Part shown: positions 6,817 to 14,676 of the stretch, piece after piece
Numbering within the stretch: the stretch's first letter is position 1
Layout: every line of letters begins with the position of its first letter
Translations under genes and position numbers: made by a program
NCBI GenBank assembly: GCA_963666505.2
Contig: CAXXXL010000003.1
Location: forward strand, 1-64,000
Length of the DNA: 64,000 nt
Reading direction: 5' to 3'
Source of the DNA: JABGQS01 sp963666505
GTDB taxonomy: Bacteria; Bacillota; Clostridia; Christensenellales; SZUA-584
The notes under the pieces: model-generated
What the model was told of the DNA's origin: nothing
Databases searched by the model: none
Seen by the model: the letters and a program-made list of their open reading frames with translations, nothing else

Positions 6817-8610
6817 CTATTCGTCTATCAACACGGCCTTTATCCTTCTTACTCCGGCAGAGCTAGACTGCTCTTTCTTTATCTTAAATCTTCCAAGCTC
6901 TTTTGTATTTCCCGCATGCGGTCCACCGCATATTTCTTTGGAATATCCGTCAATGGTATATACCTTTACGATATTGCCGTACTTAGATTCAAACAATCCA
7001 ATTGCACCGCTTTCCTTCGCTTCGTCTACGCTCATCTCTTCGCAGACAACATCCACACCGGCGTCGATGGCTTCGTTGACCAGCCTTTCGACTTCGTCAA
7101 GCTCGTCTCTTTCAACTTTCCTGCCAAAAGAGAAGTCGAACCGCAGCCGTTCTGCTGTAATGTTGCTGCCCTTCTGAGCAACCTCACCGCCCAGCACTTT
7201 TCGAAGCGCCGCATGCATAAGATGCGTTGCCGTGTGCAGCTTTGCCGTTTCTTCGCCGGTGTCAGCTAAGCCGCCTTTAAAACGCTGTTCCGCTCCTGCA
7301 CTTGACAGCTTCTGGTGGTTGGCAAACGCTTCATCAAAGCCTTTCTTATCTACCTCAAAGCCTTTTTCATGTGCAAGCTCCAGCGTAAACTCTATCGGGA
7401 AACCAAATGTATCGTAAAGATGGAAAGCATCTTTACCCTTTATAACGTTGCCCTGCATACGCTGCTCCAGCTTCTCAAACTCTTTGAGCCCCTGCTTTAT
7501 CGTCCTCTGGAAACGCTCTTCTTCAAGGTTAAGCTCATTTATTATTTTACTTTGGCTTGCTGCCAGCTCCGGATAAGCGTCTTTATACTGGTCTATAACT
7601 ACCTTTGCTATCTTCTGCAGCGACAGCTCCGGGATGCCCAGTCTCAGTGAATATCGCACAGCCCTTCTTATCAACCTGCGCAGCACATAGCCCTGGTCTA
7701 CGTTGGAAGGCGTAATGCCCTTCTCATCGCCCATCATGAACGTTGCACACCTAACGTGGTCTGCTATGATCCTGAAAGAGCGTGTAGTGTCTATGTCATC
7801 GCCATAGCCCTTGCCCGAAAGCTGCGATATTTTCTTAAGTGTTCCTTCAAACACGTCCGTGTCATAAACAGAGGGCTTGCCCTGCAGTATAGTCACAGTC
7901 CTGTCAAGACCCATTCCAGTGTCTACGTTCTGCTGCTCCAGCGGCTCGAAGGTTCCGTCTGCCTTCTTGTTATACTGCATGAAAACATCGTTCCATATCT
8001 CCATATACTTGCCGCACGAACACGACGGATCACAGTCCGGGCCGCATGCCGGTGTTCCCATATCTATAAACATCTCTGTGTCCGGGCCGCAAGGTCCCGT
8101 CATACCTGCCGGTCCCCACCAATTATGTTTCTTACCCAGGAAGAATATATGGCTTTCATCCACGCCAAGGCTCATCCATATTTCTGCTGACTCCGTGTCT
8201 TTAGGCGCGTCTTCGTCGCCCTCAAAACATGTAAAATAAAGAGAGTCTTTATTAAGCCCCAGCCATTGCGGAGAAGTCAAAAACTCGAAGCTATACTCTA
8301 TAGCTTCTTTCTTGAAGTAGTCACCAAGCGACCAGTTGCCAAGCATCTCAAAGAACGTACAGTGGGAGGCGTCACCAACTTCATCAATATCGCCCGTCCT
8401 TACGCACTTCTGGACGTTCGCCAGCCGCTTGCCTTCCGGGTGCTTTGCTCCCAAAAGGTACGGCACCAGCGGGTGCATCCCTGCAGTCGTGAAAAGAACT
8501 GTAGGGTCGTTCTCCGGTATCAGTGAAGCCGAGGGTATTATCGTATGTCCCTTAGACTTAAAAAAATCCAAATACATCTGTCTTAATTTTGCACTGGTAA
8601 AATCTTTCAA
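6817..8610 (-). CDS. alaS: Alanyl-tRNA synthetase, short form lacking the C-terminal C-Ala region
   Basis: Charges tRNA-Ala. The class II core is present (FFKSKGHTIIPSASL, LFTTAGMHPLVPYL, THFE-like CTFFEMLGNWSLGDYF, and GMGLDR as motif 3), then the tRNA-binding domain and the editing domain with HTATH (about residue 468) and CGGPH (about 565). The protein ends about 30 residues later, at 597 residues, while the usual bacterial enzyme has about 870-880. The oligomerisation and C-Ala/DHHA1 domains are missing, and the downstream sequence has a terminator, not a lost frame. A Cys-rich insert (CGPDCDPSCSCGKYMEIWN) may bind metal. Translation appears to start at TTG (8610), seven bases after AGGAG; no closer ATG or GTG fits. 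Confidence 0.93.
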   Translation of the reverse strand: MKDFTSAKLRQMYLDFFKSKGHTIIPSASLIPENDPTVLFTTAGMHPLVPYLLGAKHPEGKRLANVQKCVRTGDIDEVGDASHCTFFEMLGNWSLGDYFKKEAIEYSFEFLTSPQWLGLNKDSLYFTCFEGDEDAPKDTESAEIWMSLGVDESHIFFLGKKHNWWGPAGMTGPCGPDTEMFIDMGTPACGPDCDPSCSCGKYMEIWNDVFMQYNKKADGTFEPLEQQNVDTGMGLDRTVTILQGKPSVYDTDVFEGTLKKISQLSGKGYGDDIDTTRSFRIIADHVRCATFMMGDEKGITPSNVDQGYVLRRLIRRAVRYSLRLGIPELSLQKIAKVVIDQYKDAYPELAASQSKIINELNLEEERFQRTIKQGLKEFEKLEQRMQGNVIKGKDAFHLYDTFGFPIEFTLELAHEKGFEVDKKGFDEAFANHQKLSSAGAEQRFKGGLADTGEETAKLHTATHLMHAALRKVLGGEVAQKGSNITAERLRFDFSFGRKVERDELDEVERLVNEAIDAGVDVVCEEMSVDEAKESGAIGLFESKYGNIVKVYTIDGYSKEICGGPHAGNTKELGRFKIKKEQSSSAGVRRIKAVLIDE

Positions 8611-8684
8611 CGTGTTTCTCCTCTAAAGTTACTTTGTTGCATTATACACGAAAGCTCACATATCAGTCAATCAGGCACGACTTT

Positions 8685-8945
8685 TTACAGCAGCATTGTT
8701 ATAACTACAGCATGTACGGTTATCAGCAACGGAACGAAAACCATGAAATACCAGTGCTTTGTTTTGTGCCTTACCAGCAGCATACCCGCCAGCATCCCTG
8801 CGGCTCCGCCTATGATGCTAACGGCAAAAAGCGTTCTTTCGCTTATCCTTCTTTTCTTTTTTATTGCGGCGACTTTGTCATATACGCACATTATAAAAGA
8901 GAGCATATTAACCGCAGCAATGTATATCCACAAATACTTTTCCAT
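8685..8945 (-). CDS. DUF1294 family small membrane protein
   Basis: An 86-residue protein with three hydrophobic helices and the DUF1294 hallmarks YDKVAAIKKKRRISERTL and GGAAGMLAGMLLVRHKTKHWYF. The family is a cytoplasmic-membrane protein of unknown function. GGAG six bases upstream of the ATG supports the start. A terminator for the preceding fprA operon ends directly at this ribosome site, so expression may need its own start or read-through. Confidence 0.8.
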   Translation of the reverse strand: MEKYLWIYIAAVNMLSFIMCVYDKVAAIKKKRRISERTLFAVSIIGGAAGMLAGMLLVRHKTKHWYFMVFVPLLITVHAVVITMLL

Positions 8946-8953
8946 ACTTCTCC

Positions 8954-8989
8954 AAAAAAAACACAGCGAAGAAGTCTCTTAGCTGTGTT
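8954..8989 (-). terminator. fprA operon terminator abutting the DUF1294 ribosome site
   Basis: Minus-strand stem AACACAGC/GCTGTGTT with an inner AAGA/TCTT stem is followed by a run of T8. The GGAG of the next gene begins right after the T run. Confidence 0.75.
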
Positions 8990-9016
8990 ATCAGTTATTT
9001 AACATAAATTGCGGTA

Positions 9017-10213
9017 CTATTTGCTGAGCGCATCTACAAGCGCCTTTCCTGCTTTGCGAGCCTCTTCAAGCTCATTCTCGTCTGGTTTAAGCTTTGCGCT
9101 GCATGTGCACACAACATCTGCCCCGACATTTCTTAATCTTTCAGCCATATACTTTACGGACTCTCCGCTCCAGCCAAATGATCCAAACGCAACCGCCGCT
9201 TTTCCTTTAATAAGATAAGTCGAGACGCTCGTCATAACATCCCATACAGGCTTTAGCACGTCTCTGTTAAGCGTTGGAGAACCAAGTGCGAAAGCATCGG
9301 CTTTGTGTATCATTGCTGCACCCTCTTCCTGGTCTATAAGCGAAACATCCTGCATCTGAACATCAAACCCGGCGTCACTAACAACCTTTGCAATCTCGTC
9401 CGCCAGCATCTTTGTGTATCCATAGCATGTAACATATCCAACAAAGACCTTCTTAACTTCGTTCTTTGCCAGAACTTCGTTTGCCCATTTCTCATATCTG
9501 TCAACGGCATCCCATGGAGCTGCACGCAGCACCGGCCCGTGTGAAGGTCCGATAACATCAATGTGAAGCCCTCTTGTCTTTTTCACCGCATCGATAACAT
9601 AGTTGGAAAATGGCGCCATTATAACGTCGAAATAGTATTTTTGGGAAACTACCATATCATCCGTAAGGTCGGTTAAATCATCGAATATGTTTGCTGCGCT
9701 GAAATGGAAACCGAAAACGTCTCCGGAGAGAAGAACGGCGTCCTCGACGATATATGTAAAAATGGAATCCGGCCAATGCAGAAACGGTGCAGAAATAAAC
9801 CTAACGGTTTTGCCGCCAAGGTCTATAGTGTCTCCGTCGCTTACTACCATGCACTCAAATTTAGTGTTGAGTATGTTTCTCAAAAAAACGCTTGCGGGTT
9901 TAGAACACGCAACAACGGCATTCGGAGCAAGCTCCAACAGCCGCCCTAGTGAGCCGCTATGGTCGGGCTCTGTGTGGTTGCATACGATATAGTCTATCTT
10001 GGATATGTCGCAGATGCTAGATATCCGCTCTATAAACTCGTCGGTAAATCCCTGTTTGACGGTGTCCACAAGCATCGTCTTCTCTCTGCCCTGCACCAAA
10101 TAACTATTATATGACGTACCCCACTGAGTACTCATGATCACATCGAAAATGCGCAGGTCGGGGTTCTGCACCCCGACCCATGATATTCCGTTTACTATTT
10201 GCGTTGCTTTCAT
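9017..10213 (-). CDS. fprA: Flavodiiron protein (A-type flavoprotein, O2/NO reductase)
   Basis: This 398-residue protein has an N-terminal metallo-beta-lactamase domain with diiron ligands H-x-E-x-D-H (NHTEPDHSGSL, about residue 80), further His/Asp ligands (LHWPDS, SGDVFG, GPSHGPV), and a C-terminal flavodoxin domain (KVFVGYVTCYGYTKMLA, GSPTLNRD, FGSFGWSG) binding FMN. It reduces O2 to water (or NO to N2O) using electrons from rubredoxin. The start at 10213 overlaps the rubredoxin stop by one base (TAATG), so the pair is translationally coupled. This is the core of an oxygen-defence operon. Confidence 0.95.
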   Translation of the reverse strand: MKATQIVNGISWVGVQNPDLRIFDVIMSTQWGTSYNSYLVQGREKTMLVDTVKQGFTDEFIERISSICDISKIDYIVCNHTEPDHSGSLGRLLELAPNAVVACSKPASVFLRNILNTKFECMVVSDGDTIDLGGKTVRFISAPFLHWPDSIFTYIVEDAVLLSGDVFGFHFSAANIFDDLTDLTDDMVVSQKYYFDVIMAPFSNYVIDAVKKTRGLHIDVIGPSHGPVLRAAPWDAVDRYEKWANEVLAKNEVKKVFVGYVTCYGYTKMLADEIAKVVSDAGFDVQMQDVSLIDQEEGAAMIHKADAFALGSPTLNRDVLKPVWDVMTSVSTYLIKGKAAVAFGSFGWSGESVKYMAERLRNVGADVVCTCSAKLKPDENELEEARKAGKALVDALSK

Positions 10214-10374
10214 TACTCTACCTTTTCGAACATGTCCTTGTCTGCTCCGCACATCGGGCATACCCAATCAGAAGGTACATCTTCCCAGGCAGTGCCGGGC
10301 GCTACTCCGTTATCCGGGTCACCCTCGGCCGGGTCATAAACATATCCGCATACTGTGCATTCATACTTAGTCAT
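10213..10374 (-). CDS. Rubredoxin
   Basis: A 53-residue protein, too short for many gene callers. The sequence has two iron-binding knuckles, CTVCGYVY and CPMCGADK, with the conserved core DPAEGDPDNGV and WVCP between. It is preceded by GGAGG. It carries single electrons in the cytoplasm and, by overlap with fprA, is the likely donor to the flavodiiron protein. Confidence 0.96.
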   Translation of the reverse strand: MTKYECTVCGYVYDPAEGDPDNGVAPGTAWEDVPSDWVCPMCGADKDMFEKVE

Positions 10375-10385
10375 TGTTTCCCTCC

Positions 10386-10586
10386 TTATTCTCCAAAGAA
10401 TTCATTTAGTTGTTTAACAAGCTCATCCGAATTGATGCCGTGAACGGCACTTGCTTCTTCAATGCTCTCTCCGGATGAAGCCGGGCAGCCAACACAGTGC
10501 ATTCCGCTCTCCAAGAAAACCTTTGCAGAGTCGATGTTCATCGACAAAACCTGCGCAATTGTCATGTCTTTTGTTATCTTTGCCAT
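10386..10586 (-). CDS. DUF1858 redox-disulfide protein
   Basis: The 66-residue product matches the DUF1858 family: MTIAQVLSMN and the disulfide-type motif MHCVGCPASSGESIEEA. Such proteins accompany hybrid-cluster and other redox enzymes and are thought to carry a CxxC-type redox site. It lies 11 bases upstream of rubredoxin in the same direction, so it belongs to the rubredoxin-fprA operon. Confidence 0.85.
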   Translation of the reverse strand: MAKITKDMTIAQVLSMNIDSAKVFLESGMHCVGCPASSGESIEEASAVHGINSDELVKQLNEFFGE

Positions 10587-10610
10587 ATCCTCTACCTTTC
10601 AAAAAATACT

Positions 10611-10988
10611 TTATGTAGTTTTGGTAAATTTGTGCCCGCAGGCAGAGCATCTTATCTGGACTTTGCCTTTCCCCTTTGGCACTCTAAGCTTTTGAAAACA
10701 ATTCGGGCATTTGAAAACCTTGTAAAGTTTTCTTTGCTTATGTCTTACCTTGCTCCTATAATACCATGTTTTTGGTTTGTTAACCACTCTTAAAAATGCA
10801 TAATTTTCTTTTCTTCTCTGCTCGATATTCCTGCTGAACATCCGAAATACCGCATAAGCCATTATCGCCAGCGAGATTATATACATATAATCCCACACCC
10901 GAACAAGGCTTAGTATAAAAGCCAGTATTGTAAGCCCGAAAGAGAATTGATCCGGGCCGTTTCTTCCTATAAACATGCGTCTAAACAT
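10611..10988 (-). CDS. Membrane protein with C-terminal zinc ribbon
   Basis: A 125-residue protein with two transmembrane helices (about residues 15-55), a basic linker, and a C-terminal zinc ribbon with CPNC and CSAC pairs spaced 16 residues apart. It precedes DUF1858 by 24 bases and is probably the first gene of the fprA operon. The function is not known. Confidence 0.7.
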   Translation of the reverse strand: MFRRMFIGRNGPDQFSFGLTILAFILSLVRVWDYMYIISLAIMAYAVFRMFSRNIEQRRKENYAFLRVVNKPKTWYYRSKVRHKQRKLYKVFKCPNCFQKLRVPKGKGKVQIRCSACGHKFTKTT

Positions 10989-11019
10989 CTTTTGTCTTTC
11001 CCTCTGCCAACTTCATTAT

Positions 11020-11709
11020 CTATATCCCGTAAGTTATGATAAGCTCCGGCGTTCTGACCTTTTTATAATATTTTACAAAGTCCTTTGTGCTGTTTATACT
11101 ATCCGGAAGCAATATGCCGCTTCTGCCTATGTCCTCTTTTACGTGAACGTCACTTCCCGCTATTTTCATAATATCGTTTTTATACGCAAACTCAAGCGCC
11201 TTTTTGTTGCGTGAGTCGTTCCTCGGCTGTGCGTTGACCATCTCTATTCCGTCAAAATATTTCGGGTTTTCAGGCGACAGTCCAAACCTGTACGGGTGCG
11301 CCTGAAACATCAGAAAACCGTTTTTGTGCATAAGCTCGTAAAGCTCTGGCGTAGAGAGTTTATAAAAAGGACCGTTCTGTTTAATGAACTGCTCGTCCGG
11401 CCCGTAAATCAGAAACTCAAACGGCGAATCCTCCGCCTGAACTTCAAGCCCAAGAAAAACTTTTAAACCGATTTCGTCGCCACGCTTCTTTGCCGCTCTG
11501 TATCCTGCAAGGAAGTGGTCTGCCTGCTGTTCCCACGGCAGGTGCTCCAGCGCTCGTTTTCTGAAAAACCTGGAATAGAAATGATCGGTTATGAATGTTC
11601 CGATATATCCCGCTTCTTTCAGGGCGTCCACAGCCTGGGCTCCGGTAATCTTCCCGCAGGAACTTGTCTCCGCTGTATGGCAATGCGTTTCAAACTGATA
11701 TAATTTCAT
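11020..11709 (-). CDS. PHP-domain metal-dependent phosphoesterase
   Basis: The 229-residue product starts with the PHP motif I THCHTAETSSCGK, followed by motif II TDHFYSR, an EVQAEDS segment, AHPYR and SGSDVH-type motif IV (AGSDVHVKED). These His/Asp residues bind a trinuclear metal site. Members act as histidinol-phosphate phosphatases, nucleotide phosphatases or polymerase-associated enzymes. This is a stand-alone single-domain version, so the substrate is open. It ends 31 bases from the next minus-strand gene. Confidence 0.8.
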   Translation of the reverse strand: MKLYQFETHCHTAETSSCGKITGAQAVDALKEAGYIGTFITDHFYSRFFRKRALEHLPWEQQADHFLAGYRAAKKRGDEIGLKVFLGLEVQAEDSPFEFLIYGPDEQFIKQNGPFYKLSTPELYELMHKNGFLMFQAHPYRFGLSPENPKYFDGIEMVNAQPRNDSRNKKALEFAYKNDIMKIAGSDVHVKEDIGRSGILLPDSINSTKDFVKYYKKVRTPELIITYGI

Positions 11710-11884
11710 CTTTATGCTCCGTTATCATAATACTAAAAATATGTGTCGAAATCTTTAATAAGCATCTGTTTTCACACATTGTTTACAAAAGAACAAAGTG
11801 CCGCCGACCTATGTCAAACACATTTGTGATTATTGCATAAAACTCTAATAAAGTATAAAATATATGCAGAGGAATATAAAGCCT

Positions 11885-12996
11885 ATGGCACAAAAAAACA
11901 GAAAGAAAAGTAAAAAAAATAGTGGCTTTCTCGTTAAAACGGTAAACGGCATTGTTATGGTTGTGCACACACTGCAGCGCCTTAACTGGCTGGGAAGAGG
12001 AATACTTATCGGTCTTGCCGTACTCATAGCCGCAGCCATCACGCTGCCTATAGTACTTAAAAAAGACGCCCCAGCCGTGACCGAGCGCATAAATGAAACA
12101 CTTCGGCCGGTGCTTACAAACAGTCCGCCGCCTACGCCCACTGCTACTCCCATACCAACAACACAGCCGCTGACCACAATAGACCCCGTGCTGCAAAAAG
12201 GCGATGAAAGTATATACGTACAGGCTCTTCAGGAGCGCCTAATGGCACTAGGATACATGGAGATAGACGATTCCACCCAATATTACGGCCCTGTCACAAA
12301 ATACGCCGTAGAGCTTTTCCAGCGCCAGCACGGTCTCCAGCAGGACGGTATTGCAGGATATGAGACCCAGACCTTGCTCTTTTCCAGCGAAGCGAAGAAA
12401 TACACGCTGCTGGAGGGAACTTCAGGTCACGACGTAGACGCAATGCAGAAACAGCTTGTAGACCTTGGCTATATAGACACAGTTACCGGCTACTACGGCA
12501 CAGTCACCGTTGACGCCGTAAAGGATTTCCAGAAACGCAACGACCTTACCATAGACGGCAAAACCGGAGAGCAGACGCTTGACGCTCTCTATTCGCCAAA
12601 TGCGATCCCCAGCGCCAGCAAGATAATCGAAGAGCGCCGCAGCGCCAATATAAACGAAATGATAGAAGTTGCAAGGGCTCAGCTTGGAAAGCCGTATATA
12701 CTCGGCCGGTCGGGGCCTAGTTCATTCGACTGCTCTGGTCTTGCCTGAAACAGGCGGGCAGTTCACGTTGCCGCTACAACGCAGCAGGCTATGGCAGTCA
12801 GCGATTGGGAGAAAATCACGTGGCCGCTACAACGCAGCAGGCTATGCAAAGGTAAGTGATTGGGACGTCACCCTAAGATAGAAAATTATGACGACCTGCA
12901 AAAGGGCGACCTGCTGTTTTTCTGGAGCTCCAGCCGCGGCAAGATAGGCCACGTCGGCATATACGTTGGCGACGGCATGATGATAGACGCTTCGTT
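11885..12996 (+). pseudogene. Peptidoglycan-binding NlpC/P60 hydrolase, disrupted and 3'-truncated
   Basis: The intact part codes for a basic cytoplasmic start, one transmembrane helix (GILIGLAVLIAAAITL), a Pro/Thr linker and two peptidoglycan-binding repeats (VQALQERLMALGYM.., VDAMQKQLVDLGYI..). The NlpC/P60 domain starts with PYILGRSGPSSFDCSGLA, holding the catalytic Cys, and then breaks. The domain resumes in another frame with DLQKGDLLFFWSS and GHVGIYVGDGMMIDAS, holding the catalytic His. In between are a small deletion and a partial tandem duplication. At about 12990-12996 the gene stops matching its family and runs into the reverse strand of an AraC/GyrI gene. It would have been a cell-wall endopeptidase. 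The ATG at 11885 follows GAGGA; an ATG at 11864 is also possible. Confidence 0.8.
12768..12866 (+). repeat. Imperfect tandem duplication inside the NlpC/P60 domain
   Basis: A 23-base block (12771-12793) recurs exactly at 12824-12846, followed in both copies by a similar GTNAGNGATTGGGA stretch. The 53-base period is not a multiple of three, so it shifts the frame of the hydrolase. Confidence 0.8.
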
Positions 12997-13531
12997 AAAT
13001 GTTCCTCCAACTGTCATTTCAGACATATCAATGATTTCAACTTTACATTCAACTTTCATTATGTTATTCCTCCAGTAATTTGTGTTACTAATATCATTAT
13101 ATACCGGAGGCAAACTAACATCTTGTCTATTATTGCTATACTTCTTTATATTTCGTAGCACTGATTCCATAATGTCTTTTAAAGCACCTGGCAAACACAG
13201 CCGAATCATTAAAACCGAAATTCAAGGCAATGTCAGTAATCGTTTTGTCAGGTGAATTCATCAAAAATCCGACAGCCCTTTCAAGCTTCAGTCTTGTTAT
13301 GAAATTATATAGAGTCTCATTAACAATGCTTCTAAATATCCTATGAAAATGGTATTTTGAAAAGCCTGATATTTCCGAAAGCTCTTCAAGCGTAAACATT
13401 TTACCTATATTTTCTTCGATATAATCTTGAACTAAGTTGATTCTTGATATGTATTCTTGACGCAGCAATTGTTCTCTATCATCATCCATCAGCTTGACCT
13501 CACACATTTTTTCTATTTTATCATAAATCAC
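12990..13531 (-). pseudogene. AraC-family regulator with GyrI-like effector domain, frameshifted and 3'-truncated
   Basis: The ATG at 13531 gives 131 residues with two helix-turn-helix motifs (FTLEELSEISGFSKYHFHRIFRS and ITDIALNFGFNDSAVFARCFKRHYG), the standard AraC DNA-binding domain at the N-terminus. The frame stops at KYKEV. One base off, the sequence continues YSNNRQDVSLPPVYN.. and then MKVECKVEIIDMSEMTVGG, which resembles the beginning of a GyrI/effector-binding domain. It is cut at about 12990, where the sequence turns into the NlpC/P60 gene. Alternatively the second part is a separate gene with its own GGAGGAAT ribosome site and ATG at 13059. Confidence 0.7.
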
Positions 13532-13692
13532 TTGTCCTCTTCTTTGCTAATCTTGCTTCTATAATAAAGATTGTTCAATTATAGCGAATTATCTAATTGC
13601 AACTTATTATTATACATCTCCCATTCTTTAATCCAGCTCAAGATAAGCCTCAATAAACTTCTCTATCTTCTCTTTTTCAAATCCGTTTTTTA

Positions 13693-14367
13693 TTAAATAC
13701 TCTTTGGCACTGCCGTACTATCTAAATGATCTAGAAACTCCTCAATAGACTCCTTCTTGGATTCAAACAAATAGTTCGGCATTGTTTTGCCGGTAGCTTT
13801 ATTGTAGTCTTCAATCACCTTTGCAACAACCGGTTTAATTAACTGCTCGGTAATCGTATAGTCCTCCACGATATCTTCTCTGCCCACACGAAGCAAGTCA
13901 AGTATAAGCGCAGCTATTACACCAGTTCTGTCTTTCCCTGCAGTGCAGTTGAATACAACTGCCTTATCGCTGTTTTCTAATATTATATCAAACACCTTTA
14001 CTATGCTTTGCGAAGAATTATCCAGAAGGTTTTTATAAAGCTCTGCCATAGACTTTGGCATGTTCTTTTTAAAAGTTTTATGATCCTGCGAATGCACGTT
14101 GTCTATCAAAGATACTTTGTAATATCCAACTCCTTCAACGCCGCTAAGCCTGCTCTGCCCTCTGTGTATCTCGAAATCCGTCCGCAGATCTATAGCTGTT
14201 CGTATGCCTCTTTCAAGTATCAGCTTTATATCATCGTCCGAAAGCATAGCAAGCGAATTTGAACGGTAAAGCGCTCCTTCTTTAACGTGCCCTCCCAAAG
14301 AAGAATAGTATCCGCCAAGGTCTCGAAAGTTCGGCGTGCTCTCAAGTCTAAAAGTATTTTTGCCCAT
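13693..14367 (-). CDS. Tyrosine-protein phosphatase, C-terminus frameshifted
   Basis: The ATG at 14367 follows GGAGAGG. The product has the N-terminal NFRDLGG motif and the catalytic P-loop NCTAGKDRTGV (CX5R), the signature of the bacterial Y_phosphatase3 family. The current frame ends DSTAVPKSI at 13693. Shifting one base at about 13715 gives GSAKEYLIKNGFEKEKIEKF and a stop at 13628, which is the usual C-terminus, so a base is missing. The catalytic core is intact. It lies upstream of the broken AraC gene in a region with several defects. Confidence 0.8.
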   Translation of the reverse strand: MGKNTFRLESTPNFRDLGGYYSSLGGHVKEGALYRSNSLAMLSDDDIKLILERGIRTAIDLRTDFEIHRGQSRLSGVEGVGYYKVSLIDNVHSQDHKTFKKNMPKSMAELYKNLLDNSSQSIVKVFDIILENSDKAVVFNCTAGKDRTGVIAALILDLLRVGREDIVEDYTITEQLIKPVVAKVIEDYNKATGKTMPNYLFESKKESIEEFLDHLDSTAVPKSI

Positions 14368-14614
14368 ATTTACTGCCTCTCCGATATTTTTCTTTGTTAA
14401 TTGTAACACTGCTTGCATACACAGAACAATGCAAAATATATAAATTAACATTTCTGTTACGTCCAACTAATGCCCGATCGTTTATACTAAAAATAAAAAG
14501 GGCAAAGCGCCAAATTGTGCCCTGCCCCTTATAACTTTTAAATCGTTCCTAAATCCCTTAGAGCTTTTCTGCCTGCGCAGCAATTTAAAGCCCACAGGCA
14601 GCTCTGCCGTAAGC

Positions 14615-14642
14615 AAAAAAGAACAGTTCTGATTAAGAACTG
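14615..14642 (-). terminator. PEPCK terminator
   Basis: Minus-strand CAGTTCT/AGAACTG stem with a five-base loop, followed by TTCTTTTTT, about 35 bases beyond the stop. Confidence 0.8.
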
Positions 14643-14676
14643 CCCTTTCATTTAACGTTTGTTATGTTGTTTGAAG

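Noticed and set aside
14496..14522. Second terminator between PEPCK and the phosphatase gene
   Set aside because: Only a five-base stem; the stronger hairpin at 14615-14642 already serves PEPCK.
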